From assembly GCA_022825185.1 (NCBI GenBank), contig JAJDYK010000267.1, positions 1 through 23,381 on the forward strand: DNA of 23,381 nucleotides. The letters are read 5' to 3'. This DNA is from Candidatus Latescibacterota bacterium. GTDB taxonomy: Bacteria; Latescibacterota; UBA2968; UBA8231. Of this stretch, positions 1 through 7,861 are shown piece by piece (the first letter of the stretch is position 1; every line of letters begins with the position of its first letter). The notes under the pieces were generated by a model. The model was not told the DNA's origin and ran no database searches. It saw nothing but the letters and a program-made list of their open reading frames with translations. The position numbers and the translations under genes are program-made.

Positions 1-1
1 G

Positions 2-1825
2 CCGGCCTTGGTCATCTCGCACAACAAGACGCTGGCCGCCCAACTCTACGGCGAACTCAAGGGATATTTCCCCGACAATGCGGTCGAGTATTTCGTCAGC
101 TACTACGACTACTATCAGCCCGAAGCCTACAAGCCGAGCACAGACACGTATATCGAGAAGGAGGTCGAGCGCAACGAGGAGATCGACCGCTTGCGGCTCA
201 AGGCTATCACCTCGCTGTTGCAGCGCCGCGATGTGGTCGTCGTCGCTACGGTCTCGTGCATTTACGGCATTGGCTCGCCCCGCGAATACGACGAGCAGAA
301 GGTCTCCCTGCGGCGGGGAGAGCAAATCGAGCGCGACGACATCTTGCGCGCCCTGATAGACATCTATTACAGCCGCAATGACCTTGAGTTGCAACGCGGC
401 TGCTTTCGGGTGCGGGGCGATATCGTCGAGATCGTGCCGGGGTCGGAAGAGCGCGCCGTGCGCATTGAGATGTTCGGCGACGAGATTGAGGGCATTTACC
501 TGATCGACGCGCTCACTGGCGAGGTGCTAGAGCCGCGCGAACACGTCAGCCTCTTCCCGGCCAAAGCCTACGTGACCGACGAGGAGCGGACGGAGCAAGC
601 CTGCGAGCAAATCCTCGTCGAACTGGAGCATCACCTCCTCGACCTGCGCACCGAAAATAAGCTGGTGGAGGCGCATCGGCTGGAGACGCGCACCAAGTAC
701 GACGTGGAGCTGATCCGCGAGGTCGGCTTCTGTCCGGGGATCGAGAATTATTCGCGCTACATGGATGGCCGCCAGCCGGGATCTGCGCCGTATGTGTTGC
801 TCGATTACTTTCCCGACGATTACCTGCTTTTTATTGACGAGTCGCACGTGACCGCGCCGCAGATCCGGGGCATGTTTCGCGGGGACCGCTCGCGCAAGGA
901 GACCTTGGTCGAACACGGTTTCCGCTTGCCGTCGGCCTATGACAATCGGCCGCTGGTGTTCAAGGAATTTGAGGAACGGATGGGCTGGACGGTCTTTGTG
1001 TCGGCCACGCCAGCCGAGTACGAGCTGAAGCAGTCGGGTGGCGTGGTGGTCGAGCAGGTGATCCGGCCCACGGGACTGGTCGATCCCTCGATTGACGTGC
1101 GGCCGCAAGAGGGGCAGATTGACGATCTAGTCGAAGAGATAAGGCTGCGGGCCGAGAGGAGCGAGCGGGTCTTGGTCACGACCATGACCAAGCGCATGGC
1201 CGAAAACCTCGCCGACTACTTCGAACAGCTCGACATCCGGGTGCGCTACCTACATTCGGATATCGAGACGTTGGACCGCGTCGAGATCCTCCGCGATTTG
1301 CGCTTGGGGGAGTTTGACGTGCTGGTGGGGATCAACCTGCTGCGCGAAGGCTTGGATTTGCCCGAGGTCTCGCTGGTGGCTGTGCTCGACGCCAGCAAGG
1401 AGGGCTTTCTGCGCTCGGAGGTTGCACTGATCCAAACGGTTGGCCGTGCGGCCCGCAATGCCGCCGGTAAGGTGATCTTCTACGCCGACCACGTCACCAA
1501 TTCAATGCAGAGGGCCATAGACGAGACCTATCGTCGCCGCCACAAGCAGGAGGCGTACAACGCCGACCACGCCATTGTGCCAGAGACCATATACCGCAGC
1601 CGGGAAGAGATTATCCAGGCGACCTCAGTGCTCGAAAGCGTGCGTGGTGTGGCTCCTGAATTGGCAGCCGAGCCGACGATCAACTACCAAGAAATAGAAG
1701 ACCAAGAGGAGCTGCTCGCCGACTTGGAGCAGCAGATGAAGGCCGCGGCGGCCAATTTGCAGTTTGAGAAGGCCGCGCATCTACGCGATGAAATCACGCG
1801 GATCAAGGAGCAGCAGGTGAGTTGA
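2..1825 (+). CDS. uvrB: UvrABC excinuclease subunit B, 5'-truncated by window edge
   Basis: UvrB is the damage-verifying helicase-like subunit of nucleotide excision repair; it is loaded by UvrA and recruits UvrC. The reading frame is open from base 2, and the first visible residues (PALVISHNKTLAAQLYGEL) match the stretch just after helicase motif I. Roughly the first 85-90 residues, including the Walker A P-loop, therefore lie outside the window. The DNA-binding beta-hairpin region (YYDYYQPEAY), the DESH helicase box, and the late helicase motifs (GINLLREGLDLPEVSLV, QTVGRAARN) are all present. A C-terminal UVR domain (LEQQMKAAAANLQFEKAAHL), which contacts UvrC, completes the protein. The visible 607 residues plus the missing part fit the usual length of about 670. 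The internal TTG at position 8 is not a real start. There are no signs of decay. Confidence 0.97.
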   Translation, partial: PALVISHNKTLAAQLYGELKGYFPDNAVEYFVSYYDYYQPEAYKPSTDTYIEKEVERNEEIDRLRLKAITSLLQRRDVVVVATVSCIYGIGSPREYDEQKVSLRRGEQIERDDILRALIDIYYSRNDLELQRGCFRVRGDIVEIVPGSEERAVRIEMFGDEIEGIYLIDALTGEVLEPREHVSLFPAKAYVTDEERTEQACEQILVELEHHLLDLRTENKLVEAHRLETRTKYDVELIREVGFCPGIENYSRYMDGRQPGSAPYVLLDYFPDDYLLFIDESHVTAPQIRGMFRGDRSRKETLVEHGFRLPSAYDNRPLVFKEFEERMGWTVFVSATPAEYELKQSGGVVVEQVIRPTGLVDPSIDVRPQEGQIDDLVEEIRLRAERSERVLVTTMTKRMAENLADYFEQLDIRVRYLHSDIETLDRVEILRDLRLGEFDVLVGINLLREGLDLPEVSLVAVLDASKEGFLRSEVALIQTVGRAARNAAGKVIFYADHVTNSMQRAIDETYRRRHKQEAYNADHAIVPETIYRSREEIIQATSVLESVRGVAPELAAEPTINYQEIEDQEELLADLEQQMKAAAANLQFEKAAHLRDEITRIKEQQVS

Positions 1826-1911
1826 CAGGTGCGCCGCTAAATTTGACCTGCGGCGTTGTCCATTTTAGATTGATCCGGTCTTGCAGCAACATAAAATAGT
1901 AGGAGTACATT

Positions 1912-2661
1912 ATGTCCAATGGCCACGATGTGATCGTCGACGTCCGAGACGTCAAGATGGTTTACAATGCCAAAAACCGCGACGAATCGACCCATGTCCA
2001 CGCGCTGCGCGGTTTGACCTTACAGGTGTACGAAAATGAGTTTTTTGCCATTATGGGGCCTTCTGGATCGGGGAAGAGCACGCTTTTCAACATGATCGGT
2101 GCCCTGCAGACGCCCACCGGCGGCGAGGTGCTCATTGAAGGCATCAATCTGGCCTCGCTCAACGTGCAACAGCTAGCGGCGGTGCGCTGCTTTGAGTTGG
2201 GGTACATTTTCCAGACCTACAATCTCTTGCCAGTGATGAGTGCGCTGATGAACGTGTCGCTGCCCACTGTGTTTGCCGGCATGACCACGGCCGAGGGCGA
2301 GAGGCGGGCCTTGGAGTGTTTGAAGATCGTCGGCCTAGGCGATCGGGCGCATCACATCCCCTCCGAGCTGTCGGGCGGTCAACAGCAGCGCGTTGCCATT
2401 GCCCGCGCCTTTGTCAACAAGCCGCGCATCATCCTCGCCGACGAGCCGACCGGCAACCTCGACAGCAATACCGGTCAGGAGATCATCGACTACATGAAAA
2501 GCCTGCAACAGGAGATGGGGACGACGATCATTACCGTGACCCATGACGACAAAATGCTCACGGCCGCCGACCGCATGGCCTGGATCCGCGATGGGCGGCT
2601 AGAGCGGGTGGCTAACCGCGAAGACATCGAGATCCAGGTGGGCAGCATCAAGGAGCATTAA
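1912..2661 (+). CDS. ABC transporter ATP-binding protein, LolD/MacB type
   Basis: This is a cytoplasmic ATPase subunit of 249 residues expected to energise a membrane permease. It has the complete set of motifs: Walker [10 protein letters not shown] (residues 49-57), Q-loop IFQTYNLLP (Q101), signature [14 protein letters not shown] (153 onward), Walker [13 protein letters not shown] (173 onward) and H-loop histidine (H211). The sequence style ([20 protein letters not shown]) is that of the LolD/MacB/FtsE group, which works with FtsX/MacB-like permeases in lipoprotein sorting or export. The ATG is preceded by AGGAG at 1901-1905 with 6-bp spacing. No permease gene is adjacent; the next gene is an unrelated toxin-antitoxin pair. 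The partner must be encoded elsewhere, so substrate is unknown. It could serve lipoprotein release, which would suit the lipoproteins nearby, but that is inference. Confidence 0.9.
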   Translation: MSNGHDVIVDVRDVKMVYNAKNRDESTHVHALRGLTLQVYENEFFAIMGPSGSGKSTLFNMIGALQTPTGGEVLIEGINLASLNVQQLAAVRCFELGYIFQTYNLLPVMSALMNVSLPTVFAGMTTAEGERRALECLKIVGLGDRAHHIPSELSGGQQQRVAIARAFVNKPRIILADEPTGNLDSNTGQEIIDYMKSLQQEMGTTIITVTHDDKMLTAADRMAWIRDGRLERVANREDIEIQVGSIKEH

Positions 2662-2781
2662 GCCTACTCCGAATTCGCTCCCTTTCACGCCGGCGAAATG
2701 CCACGGCTAAGAGAATTTCCAATCAAATAGATGGGTGTGTAAAAAGGCTCTTTCCCTTGAGAGATGGCCCTTTGGGTTAGC

Positions 2782-2810
2782 TTGACATACTTCGATAATA
2801 AACTAAGTTT
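2782..2810 (+). promoter_or_regulatory. Possible vapBC promoter/operator
   Basis: A consensus -35 box TTGACA lies at 2782-2787, about 50 bp before the antitoxin start. No convincing -10 hexamer is seen at 16-18 bp. An 11-bp palindrome, AAACT-A-AGTTT, at 2800-2810 falls where the -10 region should be and could be an operator, since antitoxins of this type usually autorepress. The short arms TTAGC (near 2778) and GCTAA (near 2813) bracket the region. This is a weak call based on position and the -35 only. Confidence 0.35.
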
Positions 2811-2836
2811 GGCTAAGCTATAAGGAGGCAAAATCC

Positions 2837-3076
2837 ATGTATATCACCAATATTCACCAAGCTAAAACACAGCTCTCTAAACTGGTTGAACGGGTGCTCC
2901 AAGGAGAGGAGATCGTCATCGGCCGGGCTGGCAAGCCAGTGGCCAAACTCGTTCCGTACGAACGGCCTGTCCAGCCCCGTCAGGGAGGGCAGTGGCATGG
3001 CCAAGTCACAATAGAGGACGACTTCGACGAATTGCCCGCAGAAATAGCTAGAGCCTTTATGGGCAAACAACCGTGA
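2837..3076 (+). CDS. Type II antitoxin, Phd/YefM family
   Basis: A 79-residue protein beginning MYITNIHQAKTQLSKLVERV and continuing GEEIVIGRAGKPVAKLVPY, the standard N-terminal DNA-binding fold of Phd/YefM antitoxins. The C-terminal tail (DDFDELPAEIARAF) is the acidic, probably flexible segment that wraps the toxin. A strong ribosome site AAGGAGG at 2822-2828 precedes the ATG by 8 bp. It is followed by a PIN-domain gene with a 4-bp GTGA overlap, the classic antitoxin-first arrangement, so the two are translationally coupled. The family neutralises the cognate toxin and, with it, represses the operon. Which named subfamily it belongs to cannot be fixed from sequence alone. Confidence 0.92.
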   Translation: MYITNIHQAKTQLSKLVERVLQGEEIVIGRAGKPVAKLVPYERPVQPRQGGQWHGQVTIEDDFDELPAEIARAFMGKQP

Positions 3077-3450
3077 ATCTTCTCCTAGATACCCACGCGT
3101 TATTGTGGTGGCTCGACGACCCCACCCTCCTTGCTCCAGCCTCCCGGGGTGCCATCAGTCAAGGCCAGAATACGGTTTTCATCAGCGCGGCAGTCGCTTG
3201 GGAAATAACCATCAAGAAGGCGCTAGGTCGGCTGAAAGCGCCGGACAACTTGGAAGAAGTCTTAGAGGAAGAACGCTTTCAACCACTGCCCATCACTCTG
3301 GCGCACGCCTTGGCCGTGGTCTCCTTGCCTTCGGTCCATCAGGATCCTTTTGATCGCATACAGGCGGCCCAAGCGAAATTGGAGAATTTGATCTTGGTGA
3401 CACGGGACGCACGCCTTAAGCAGTACGGCATCCCTTATATCGACGCTTGA
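3073..3450 (+). CDS. vapC: PIN-domain ribonuclease toxin, VapC-like
   Basis: A 125-residue PIN-domain protein, typical length for VapC toxins, which cleave tRNA or rRNA using Mg2+. The acidic active-site residues are all visible: D6 in MNLLLDTHALLWW, E44 in VAWEITIKKALG, and D91/D94 in HQDPFDRIQAAQ, with D112 in LVTRDARL as the fourth position. The start is GTG at 3073, overlapping the antitoxin stop TGA (3074-3076). This overlap and the absence of an alternative upstream start decide the call. The gene is followed within 35 bp by a strong terminator, making a compact two-gene module. It appears intact and therefore probably active; the RNA target is unknown. Confidence 0.93.
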   Translation: MNLLLDTHALLWWLDDPTLLAPASRGAISQGQNTVFISAAVAWEITIKKALGRLKAPDNLEEVLEEERFQPLPITLAHALAVVSLPSVHQDPFDRIQAAQAKLENLILVTRDARLKQYGIPYIDA

Positions 3451-3483
3451 ACTTCGAGGTTGCAAAGAGGAAAATCCAGCAAT

Positions 3484-3518
3484 GCGCCCGATGCTCCGGT
3501 AGCATCGGGCGCTTTTTT
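3484..3518 (+). terminator. Rho-independent terminator of the toxin-antitoxin operon
   Basis: A perfect 12-bp stem, GCGCCCGATGCT (3484-3495) pairing with AGCATCGGGCGC (3501-3512), with a 5-nt loop CCGGT, is followed by six T residues (3513-3518). It lies 33 bp after the toxin stop and separates it from the convergent VIT/vWA gene ending at 3546. The reverse strand has no T-run after the stem, so it is directional. Confidence 0.93.
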
Positions 3519-3545
3519 GCGATTACCAGGACCTGCAGACGACTC

Positions 3546-5852
3546 TCAGCGCAGCAGCAACATGCGCCGATGCACGGCCCACTCGCCGACATCCAGCCGA
3601 TAGATGTACACCCCGCTGGCCACTTCGCGGCCATAGTCGTCGCGGCCGTCCCAACTCAGGCGGTGTTCGCCGGCCTGCTGTGCCTCGAACTGCAGTACGC
3701 GCACGAGTTGACCCGCCAAGTTGTAGATGCTCAGGCGGGTTGGCTCGCCCGCTAGGCGGAACGGGATCAGGAAGGAGATTGCCGTGGAGGCGTTGAAGGG
3801 GTTGGGGGCGTTTTGTAGGAGCACCGGCCGGCTGCCTTGGGCGTTTGCGGGAATCTCGTAGGCCCGCTCTTCCACCACCACTAACATGGCTTGGCCCAAC
3901 CGGGCAAAGTGGGCTAGCTCGGCAGGCTGATAGGTGCGACCTTCGTATAGCTCCTTGGGCATGCCCGGTTGGTACGCCATATCAATCCACACTTCGTCCT
4001 GTAGCACGAAGTCGCGGCCCAACCAGTGGGTCGTTGGACGGGCGTCGTTGATGTCTGTAGTGCCAAATGAGTCGCCGAAGTCGCCGAACGCCAACTCATC
4101 GCTCGGTTCGGGATTGACCTCGACGCCGTCGTCCGGGGCAAACAGCGAGGTGCGCCGCGTCACTAGCCGGTATTCCAAGCCCAGCGCAAGGATGTCGTCG
4201 AGCAGTTCCTGTTGCTCGCCAAAGCGGGCGATCTGCTCTTCGAGGGCTTGGATTTTCTGGTAAGCCCACAGCCGGGGGATCAAGCTGCCCGAGACATCGG
4301 TCTGAGTGAACTCCAGCGGGAAGTCCACGCTCACGTTCTCTTCCCCCACGTGGCCGATCAAGCTCAACGTGAAGGTCCCGCCGCCCCGGTAGCGGCCCAC
4401 TTGGAACAGTTCGCGGCCGGCGGCTAAGGTCTCCACTCCGCGCGGGTGGACGTCGTGGATTTCCACTTGGTCGAAGCTCAGCTCGTCGAGCAGCAAGATG
4501 GGAAAGGTGAAGGACTCAAATAGGTCTTGGAGCGCTGCCTCAATATCGCCTTCTTCTGCGAGGAAGTACGCCTCGCCTCGGTGCTCTTCGGCCAAGCCGG
4601 TCAAAAATTCCTGGTCCACGTCCCGACCCACGCCGATGGTAAAAAGGCGGGCTTGGCCAGCGGACCACTGGCTCACCAACTCGCTCAAAGGCTCTAGCTC
4701 GAGTTCGCCGAGGGTGGGTAGGCCGTCGGTGAGGAAGATGACGTGGTTGACCCGGTTGGCGGGAAAGGCCTGCTGCATGGCGCGGCCCAATCCCGCCTCA
4801 AAATTGCTCACGCCGAGCGCGTCTTGCTGGTTGATGAAGGCAGTGGCTGCCCTCTTGTTGGCCGGGTCGGCGGGTACTGGGGCGGCGGCAAAGGAGTCGG
4901 CTCGGTGGGTGAAGACGACAATGTTGAACAGATCGGCTGCGTCCAGCGCGTCAATTGCCGCGGCGAGCGCGCCTTTGACGGCTTGGAGTTTGCCCTGCTG
5001 CATGCTCGACGAAATATCAATGACAAAGGTCAGGCTACGCGGTAGGGGATCGCCTTGCGTCAACTCGGGCAGGGGCGGCAGCCACAGGGCGTAGTAGCCT
5101 AGGTCGTCGTTTGCCTGCGGCGCAAAGCTGAGCACGCTTGGCTTGGGCCGGTCGTCGGTCTGGCGGATGGTCAGGGTGAAGTCCTCCCGGGGCTTTATCT
5201 GCTCGTCGCCGAAGAAGATGTAGGCGCGGTGCGCGTCGGGCTGATCTACCTCGGTGAGTCGCGGCAATCCCGAGGTTGTCGCCTCAAAGGCGTGCTGGCT
5301 GCGCACCTGTGCCCGCAGCACGAATAGCTCCATTTGTAGGGGCTGGTCGGTCTCGGGGGCTAGCGGGAAGGAATAGTCGAGGCGGCCGCTGTGGGATTCG
5401 AGGAGTTGCATGTACTCGAACTCGACGCGGCGGCTGCCCTTGGCCGGAAAGGGAAAGATGCTCAGGCGAAATTGGTTGGGGGTCACCTGCTCGATCAGGG
5501 CTGGGTCGATGCGGCGGCCTACGATGTCGTCGTACGTGCGGCGCGCCTCTTCCTTTTCGAGGACCTCCCCCTGTATTCGCTTGTCGCCGATCCACAGCAC
5601 TAGGTCGGTGATAATCGCCCCATCGGGCAGGGTGAATTCGTAGATGCCTTCCACCTCCCATTCGGCGTGGTTGGTGAATATCTGGTCGGTGCGCGTGCGG
5701 GCGATGCGCTCGTCGATTTGCACAGCGACGGTGACCGAGGTCAGTTCGAGGTGCTGGCGGCCGTCGTCGCCCACGCCGGTGTACACGTAGCCGATGCTGA
5801 GGGCGGGGAGGGGGGCCAGCAGTGCGAGGAGGAGGGTGAGTTGGGCTTTCAT
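3546..5852 (-). CDS. Secreted VIT / von Willebrand A domain protein with C-terminal FlgD-like sorting domain
   Basis: This is a 768-residue exported protein. The first 19 or so residues (MKAQLTLLLALLAPLPALS) form a signal peptide. Residues about 22-155 match a VIT domain as in inter-alpha-trypsin inhibitor heavy chains. A vWA domain follows (about 272-450) with an intact MIDAS metal site: DISSS (D279, S281, S283) and TDG at 375-377. The later stretches RLWAYQKIQALEEQI and LVTRRTSLFAP are also typical of VIT-vWA proteins. The last 90 residues (NAPNPFN..., IYNLAGQLVRVL, ASGVYIYRLDVG) form a FlgD-Ig/Por-secretion-like domain, commonly a surface sorting or attachment module in FCB bacteria. AAGGA at 5860-5864 precedes the ATG by 7 bp. 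The gene lies 41 bp after an LRR gene on the same strand, probably co-transcribed. The role is likely adhesion or protein binding at the cell surface; the ligand is unknown. Confidence 0.88.
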   Translation of the reverse strand: MKAQLTLLLALLAPLPALSIGYVYTGVGDDGRQHLELTSVTVAVQIDERIARTRTDQIFTNHAEWEVEGIYEFTLPDGAIITDLVLWIGDKRIQGEVLEKEEARRTYDDIVGRRIDPALIEQVTPNQFRLSIFPFPAKGSRRVEFEYMQLLESHSGRLDYSFPLAPETDQPLQMELFVLRAQVRSQHAFEATTSGLPRLTEVDQPDAHRAYIFFGDEQIKPREDFTLTIRQTDDRPKPSVLSFAPQANDDLGYYALWLPPLPELTQGDPLPRSLTFVIDISSSMQQGKLQAVKGALAAAIDALDAADLFNIVVFTHRADSFAAAPVPADPANKRAATAFINQQDALGVSNFEAGLGRAMQQAFPANRVNHVIFLTDGLPTLGELELEPLSELVSQWSAGQARLFTIGVGRDVDQEFLTGLAEEHRGEAYFLAEEGDIEAALQDLFESFTFPILLLDELSFDQVEIHDVHPRGVETLAAGRELFQVGRYRGGGTFTLSLIGHVGEENVSVDFPLEFTQTDVSGSLIPRLWAYQKIQALEEQIARFGEQQELLDDILALGLEYRLVTRRTSLFAPDDGVEVNPEPSDELAFGDFGDSFGTTDINDARPTTHWLGRDFVLQDEVWIDMAYQPGMPKELYEGRTYQPAELAHFARLGQAMLVVVEERAYEIPANAQGSRPVLLQNAPNPFNASTAISFLIPFRLAGEPTRLSIYNLAGQLVRVLQFEAQQAGEHRLSWDGRDDYGREVASGVYIYRLDVGEWAVHRRMLLLR

Positions 5853-5856
5853 GGCG

Positions 5857-5879
5857 GGGTCCTTTCGCCGAAGAGGGAC
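5857..5879 (-). repeat. Leader repeat, copy A (ribosome-site region of the VIT/vWA gene)
   Basis: This 23-base segment contains the Shine-Dalgarno AAGGA of the VIT/vWA gene. It recurs with 22 of 23 bases identical at 7837-7859, where no gene follows. Confidence 0.8.
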
Positions 5880-5893
5880 GGGTGGGGGTGGGA

Positions 5894-7534
5894 TCAGAAG
5901 TAGTCGACTGCAACGCCCCTTGCTCGCAGGGCGGGGATATGTTCGTTGCGGGCTTGGTCACTGAGGGGATTGCCCTCCAAGAATACTTGATTGCCTTTAC
6001 CTAGGCCGGTGTTGGCGATCAGGGGGGTTATATCCTCGATCCGGTTGTACCTCAGCAACAGTCTATTGAGGTTGGTCAGGTGGACTAGGGGGCTCACATC
6101 GGTAATCCGGTTGTGCTCTAGGCGCAGATCTTTCAGGTTGGTCAGGTGGGCTAACGGGCTTAGATCGGCAATCTGGTTGTCCTGCAGGTATAGACCTTTC
6201 AGGTTGGTCAGGTGAGCCAACGGACTCAGATCGGCAATCTGGTTGTACCGTAGGTCTAGACCTTCTAGGTTGGTCAGGTGAGCCAACGGACTCAGATCGG
6301 CAATCTGGTTGGTCCTAAGAGGAAGCGTTTTCAAGTTGGTCAAGGCAGCAAGTGGGGTCAGATCGGCAATCTGGTTACGCCACAGACTCAGCGATGTCAG
6401 GTTGGTCAGGTGAACCAACGGACCCAGATCGGCAATCTGGTTATTTTCTAAATTGAGCGATGTCAGGTTGATCAGGCTGGCCAATGGTCTCACATCAGTA
6501 ATCCGGTTGGTCTTTAGATTCAGCGATTGCAGCTTGGTCAAGTGGGTTAATGGACTCACATCGGCAATATCATTGGTCGACAGGTTGAGCGATTGCAGCT
6601 TGGTCAAGTGGGTTAATGGACTCACATCGGGGAGCTGATGATTACCCTGCAGATCTAGGGATTGCAATTCTGTAAGATGCTCAAGGCCTGTCAAACTGGA
6701 AATTTGCTTATAGTCGGCATCAAGTTGAGTCAGGGAAGCAATCTCTTGCAAGGTAATAAACCCCTCGGGTAGGCCTAGCGCCTGCCTCACCACAAACTCC
6801 AGATTTGTGTCCTCAAACAAAGAGTCAGAGGCATGGAGGATCACGCCTTCCTGTAAAGCAAGACGCGTTTCAAATATTTGTATTTCTATATAGGTGGTTT
6901 CTCCGAGTGGAGTTCCTACAGACTGATGCCACTGCTGCAAGTAGGCGACTAGCATCTCTACGGCTTCAGGGTGATCTAGCTCAACCGCCAAGGAGATATG
7001 GGCATCAAGTCGTACCACCACTCGTCTCGTCTGGTTCTGCCAGCGTTCCCGCATAAAGGCTGCCAAGCCTTCCCAGCCGATCCGTCGGGTCTTTTTCACC
7101 GGCTTTAGCAGGGATGCAGTGGTCGGGTCGATTTGCCAGTTGATGGGGATGAATCCCTCCGGCAGGTTGACCGATTCACTGGGAGGCAGCGTTAGGCGAA
7201 AAGGGTCGCCCGAAGGCCGGGTCCAAACCAACGTCTCCCGCACGCCGCCAACCGGATCGACGCAACGAATCGCCACCAAGCTATCGGCTCGGCCTTGGTA
7301 TTCGACCCGAATGCCAGCCAGCGCATCCCCCGCTTCATCGACCAAGTGCAGCCACAGGCCGAGCGGATACTGCGGCGACTCGATTAGCACATGGCCGTCG
7401 GCATTGCTCTGCGCCTGCGCCCAGCCGGTGGTATCGACGCCGGTGGCAAAGAAGAGTTCGGTCTGTGCCGTCGCCGCAGAAGGCCCGAGTATTAGTGCTA
7501 GGAGGATTCCAGATCGAAGGATCGCCGTGCGCAT
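5894..7534 (-). CDS. Secreted leucine-rich-repeat protein with unassigned N-terminal domain (LRR paralogue 4)
   Basis: A 546-residue protein. Residues 1-23 (MRTAILRSGILLALILGPSAATA) form a signal peptide without lipobox cysteine, unlike its three paralogues. Residues about 24-235 form a domain I do not recognise (predicted beta-rich at first, then an alpha/beta stretch around VRRVVVRLDAHISLAVELDH). From about residue 240 the family cassette begins: cap LFEDTNLEFVVRQALGLPEG, then ten 22-residue LRRs of the SDS22/internalin type (IADLSPLAHLTNLxxLxLxxNQ), and the C-cap GLGKGNQVFLEGNPLS...IPALRARGV. AAGGA at 7543-7547 is 8 bp from the ATG. Three adjacent LRRs are almost identical in DNA, showing recent 66-bp duplication. 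Such LRRs usually bind proteins; the target is unknown. Confidence 0.85.
   Translation of the reverse strand: MRTAILRSGILLALILGPSAATAQTELFFATGVDTTGWAQAQSNADGHVLIESPQYPLGLWLHLVDEAGDALAGIRVEYQGRADSLVAIRCVDPVGGVRETLVWTRPSGDPFRLTLPPSESVNLPEGFIPINWQIDPTTASLLKPVKKTRRIGWEGLAAFMRERWQNQTRRVVVRLDAHISLAVELDHPEAVEMLVAYLQQWHQSVGTPLGETTYIEIQIFETRLALQEGVILHASDSLFEDTNLEFVVRQALGLPEGFITLQEIASLTQLDADYKQISSLTGLEHLTELQSLDLQGNHQLPDVSPLTHLTKLQSLNLSTNDIADVSPLTHLTKLQSLNLKTNRITDVRPLASLINLTSLNLENNQIADLGPLVHLTNLTSLSLWRNQIADLTPLAALTNLKTLPLRTNQIADLSPLAHLTNLEGLDLRYNQIADLSPLAHLTNLKGLYLQDNQIADLSPLAHLTNLKDLRLEHNRITDVSPLVHLTNLNRLLLRYNRIEDITPLIANTGLGKGNQVFLEGNPLSDQARNEHIPALRARGVAVDYF
6107..6304 (-). repeat. 66-bp tandem LRR units
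   Basis: Three consecutive 66-bp units each encode IADLSPLAHLTNL plus a variable half. The DNA from 6201 is repeated for about 45 bases exactly 66 bp later, at 6267. This is direct evidence of recent unit duplication by slippage or unequal recombination. Confidence 0.85.
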
Positions 7535-7603
7535 GAGGAAATTCCTTATTCGGTTGCTCTGCCTTCGACATCAAACGGTTGCATCGACAAGGATTCGGAA
7601 ATC

Positions 7604-7779
7604 TCAAAAATCAAAGTCGTCGAGGGAGAGAAAGGTGCGCCCTTGATCTAAAGAGACTCTTGAACCAAGGTGGTCTTGCCGGTCTGACGCGCCCCATGTA
7701 CGACGACTGGGTATTGAGTCAGGACTTGGGCTAGGCTAGGGCTTTGTAGCCGAGGCTTTATTCTATGCAAATCGACCAT
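7604..7779 (-). pseudogene. Frameshifted N-terminal remnant of an AAA-type ATPase (AAA_14/DUF4143-like)
   Basis: On the minus strand an ATG at 7779 opens a 43-codon frame ending in TAG at 7648-7650. It contains QYPVVVHGARQTGKTTLVQ, a clear Walker A motif with the flanking residues typical of the AAA_14/DUF4143 ATPases. In a second frame just beyond the stop, GRTFLSLDDFDF can be read (ending TGA at 7604-7606). It resembles the LSLDD strand that follows Walker A in the same family. A frameshift has thus split the first part of the gene, and the remaining 300 or more residues are missing, replaced by the start of the LRR gene at 7534. It is non-functional as an ATPase. Such proteins are common accessory, often mobile, genes. 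This also describes most of the 327-bp gap between the LRR genes. Confidence 0.7.
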
Positions 7780-7836
7780 GCCTTGAACGATAATCAACCA
7801 AGATAGGGTCGTCAATCTACGAGGAGCGAGTGAGGA

Positions 7837-7859
7837 GGGTCCTTTCGCAGAAGAGGGAC
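7837..7859 (-). repeat. Leader repeat, copy B (orphan)
   Basis: This is a copy of the 5857-5879 leader, differing only at one base (A instead of C at 7849). It lies immediately after the stop codon of LRR paralogue 3 (7862-7864). It has an AAGGA but no start codon at the matching distance, and the sequence beyond it diverges. It looks like a scar of duplication or replacement downstream of an LRR gene. Confidence 0.8.
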
Positions 7860-7861
7860 AG

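Noticed and set aside
1832..1858. CGCCGC/GCGGCG hairpin after uvrB.
   Set aside because: Short stem, 12-nt loop and no T-run; not a convincing intrinsic terminator.
1870..1897. TTGATC/TAAAAT promoter with 16-bp spacer before the ABC ATPase.
   Set aside because: A transcript from it would start at about 1904, inside the AGGAG ribosome site (1901-1905), which would then be lost.
5284..5961. 225-codon minus-strand frame overlapping the VIT/vWA start.
   Set aside because: Proline/arginine-rich shadow of the real gene in another frame, typical of GC-rich DNA.
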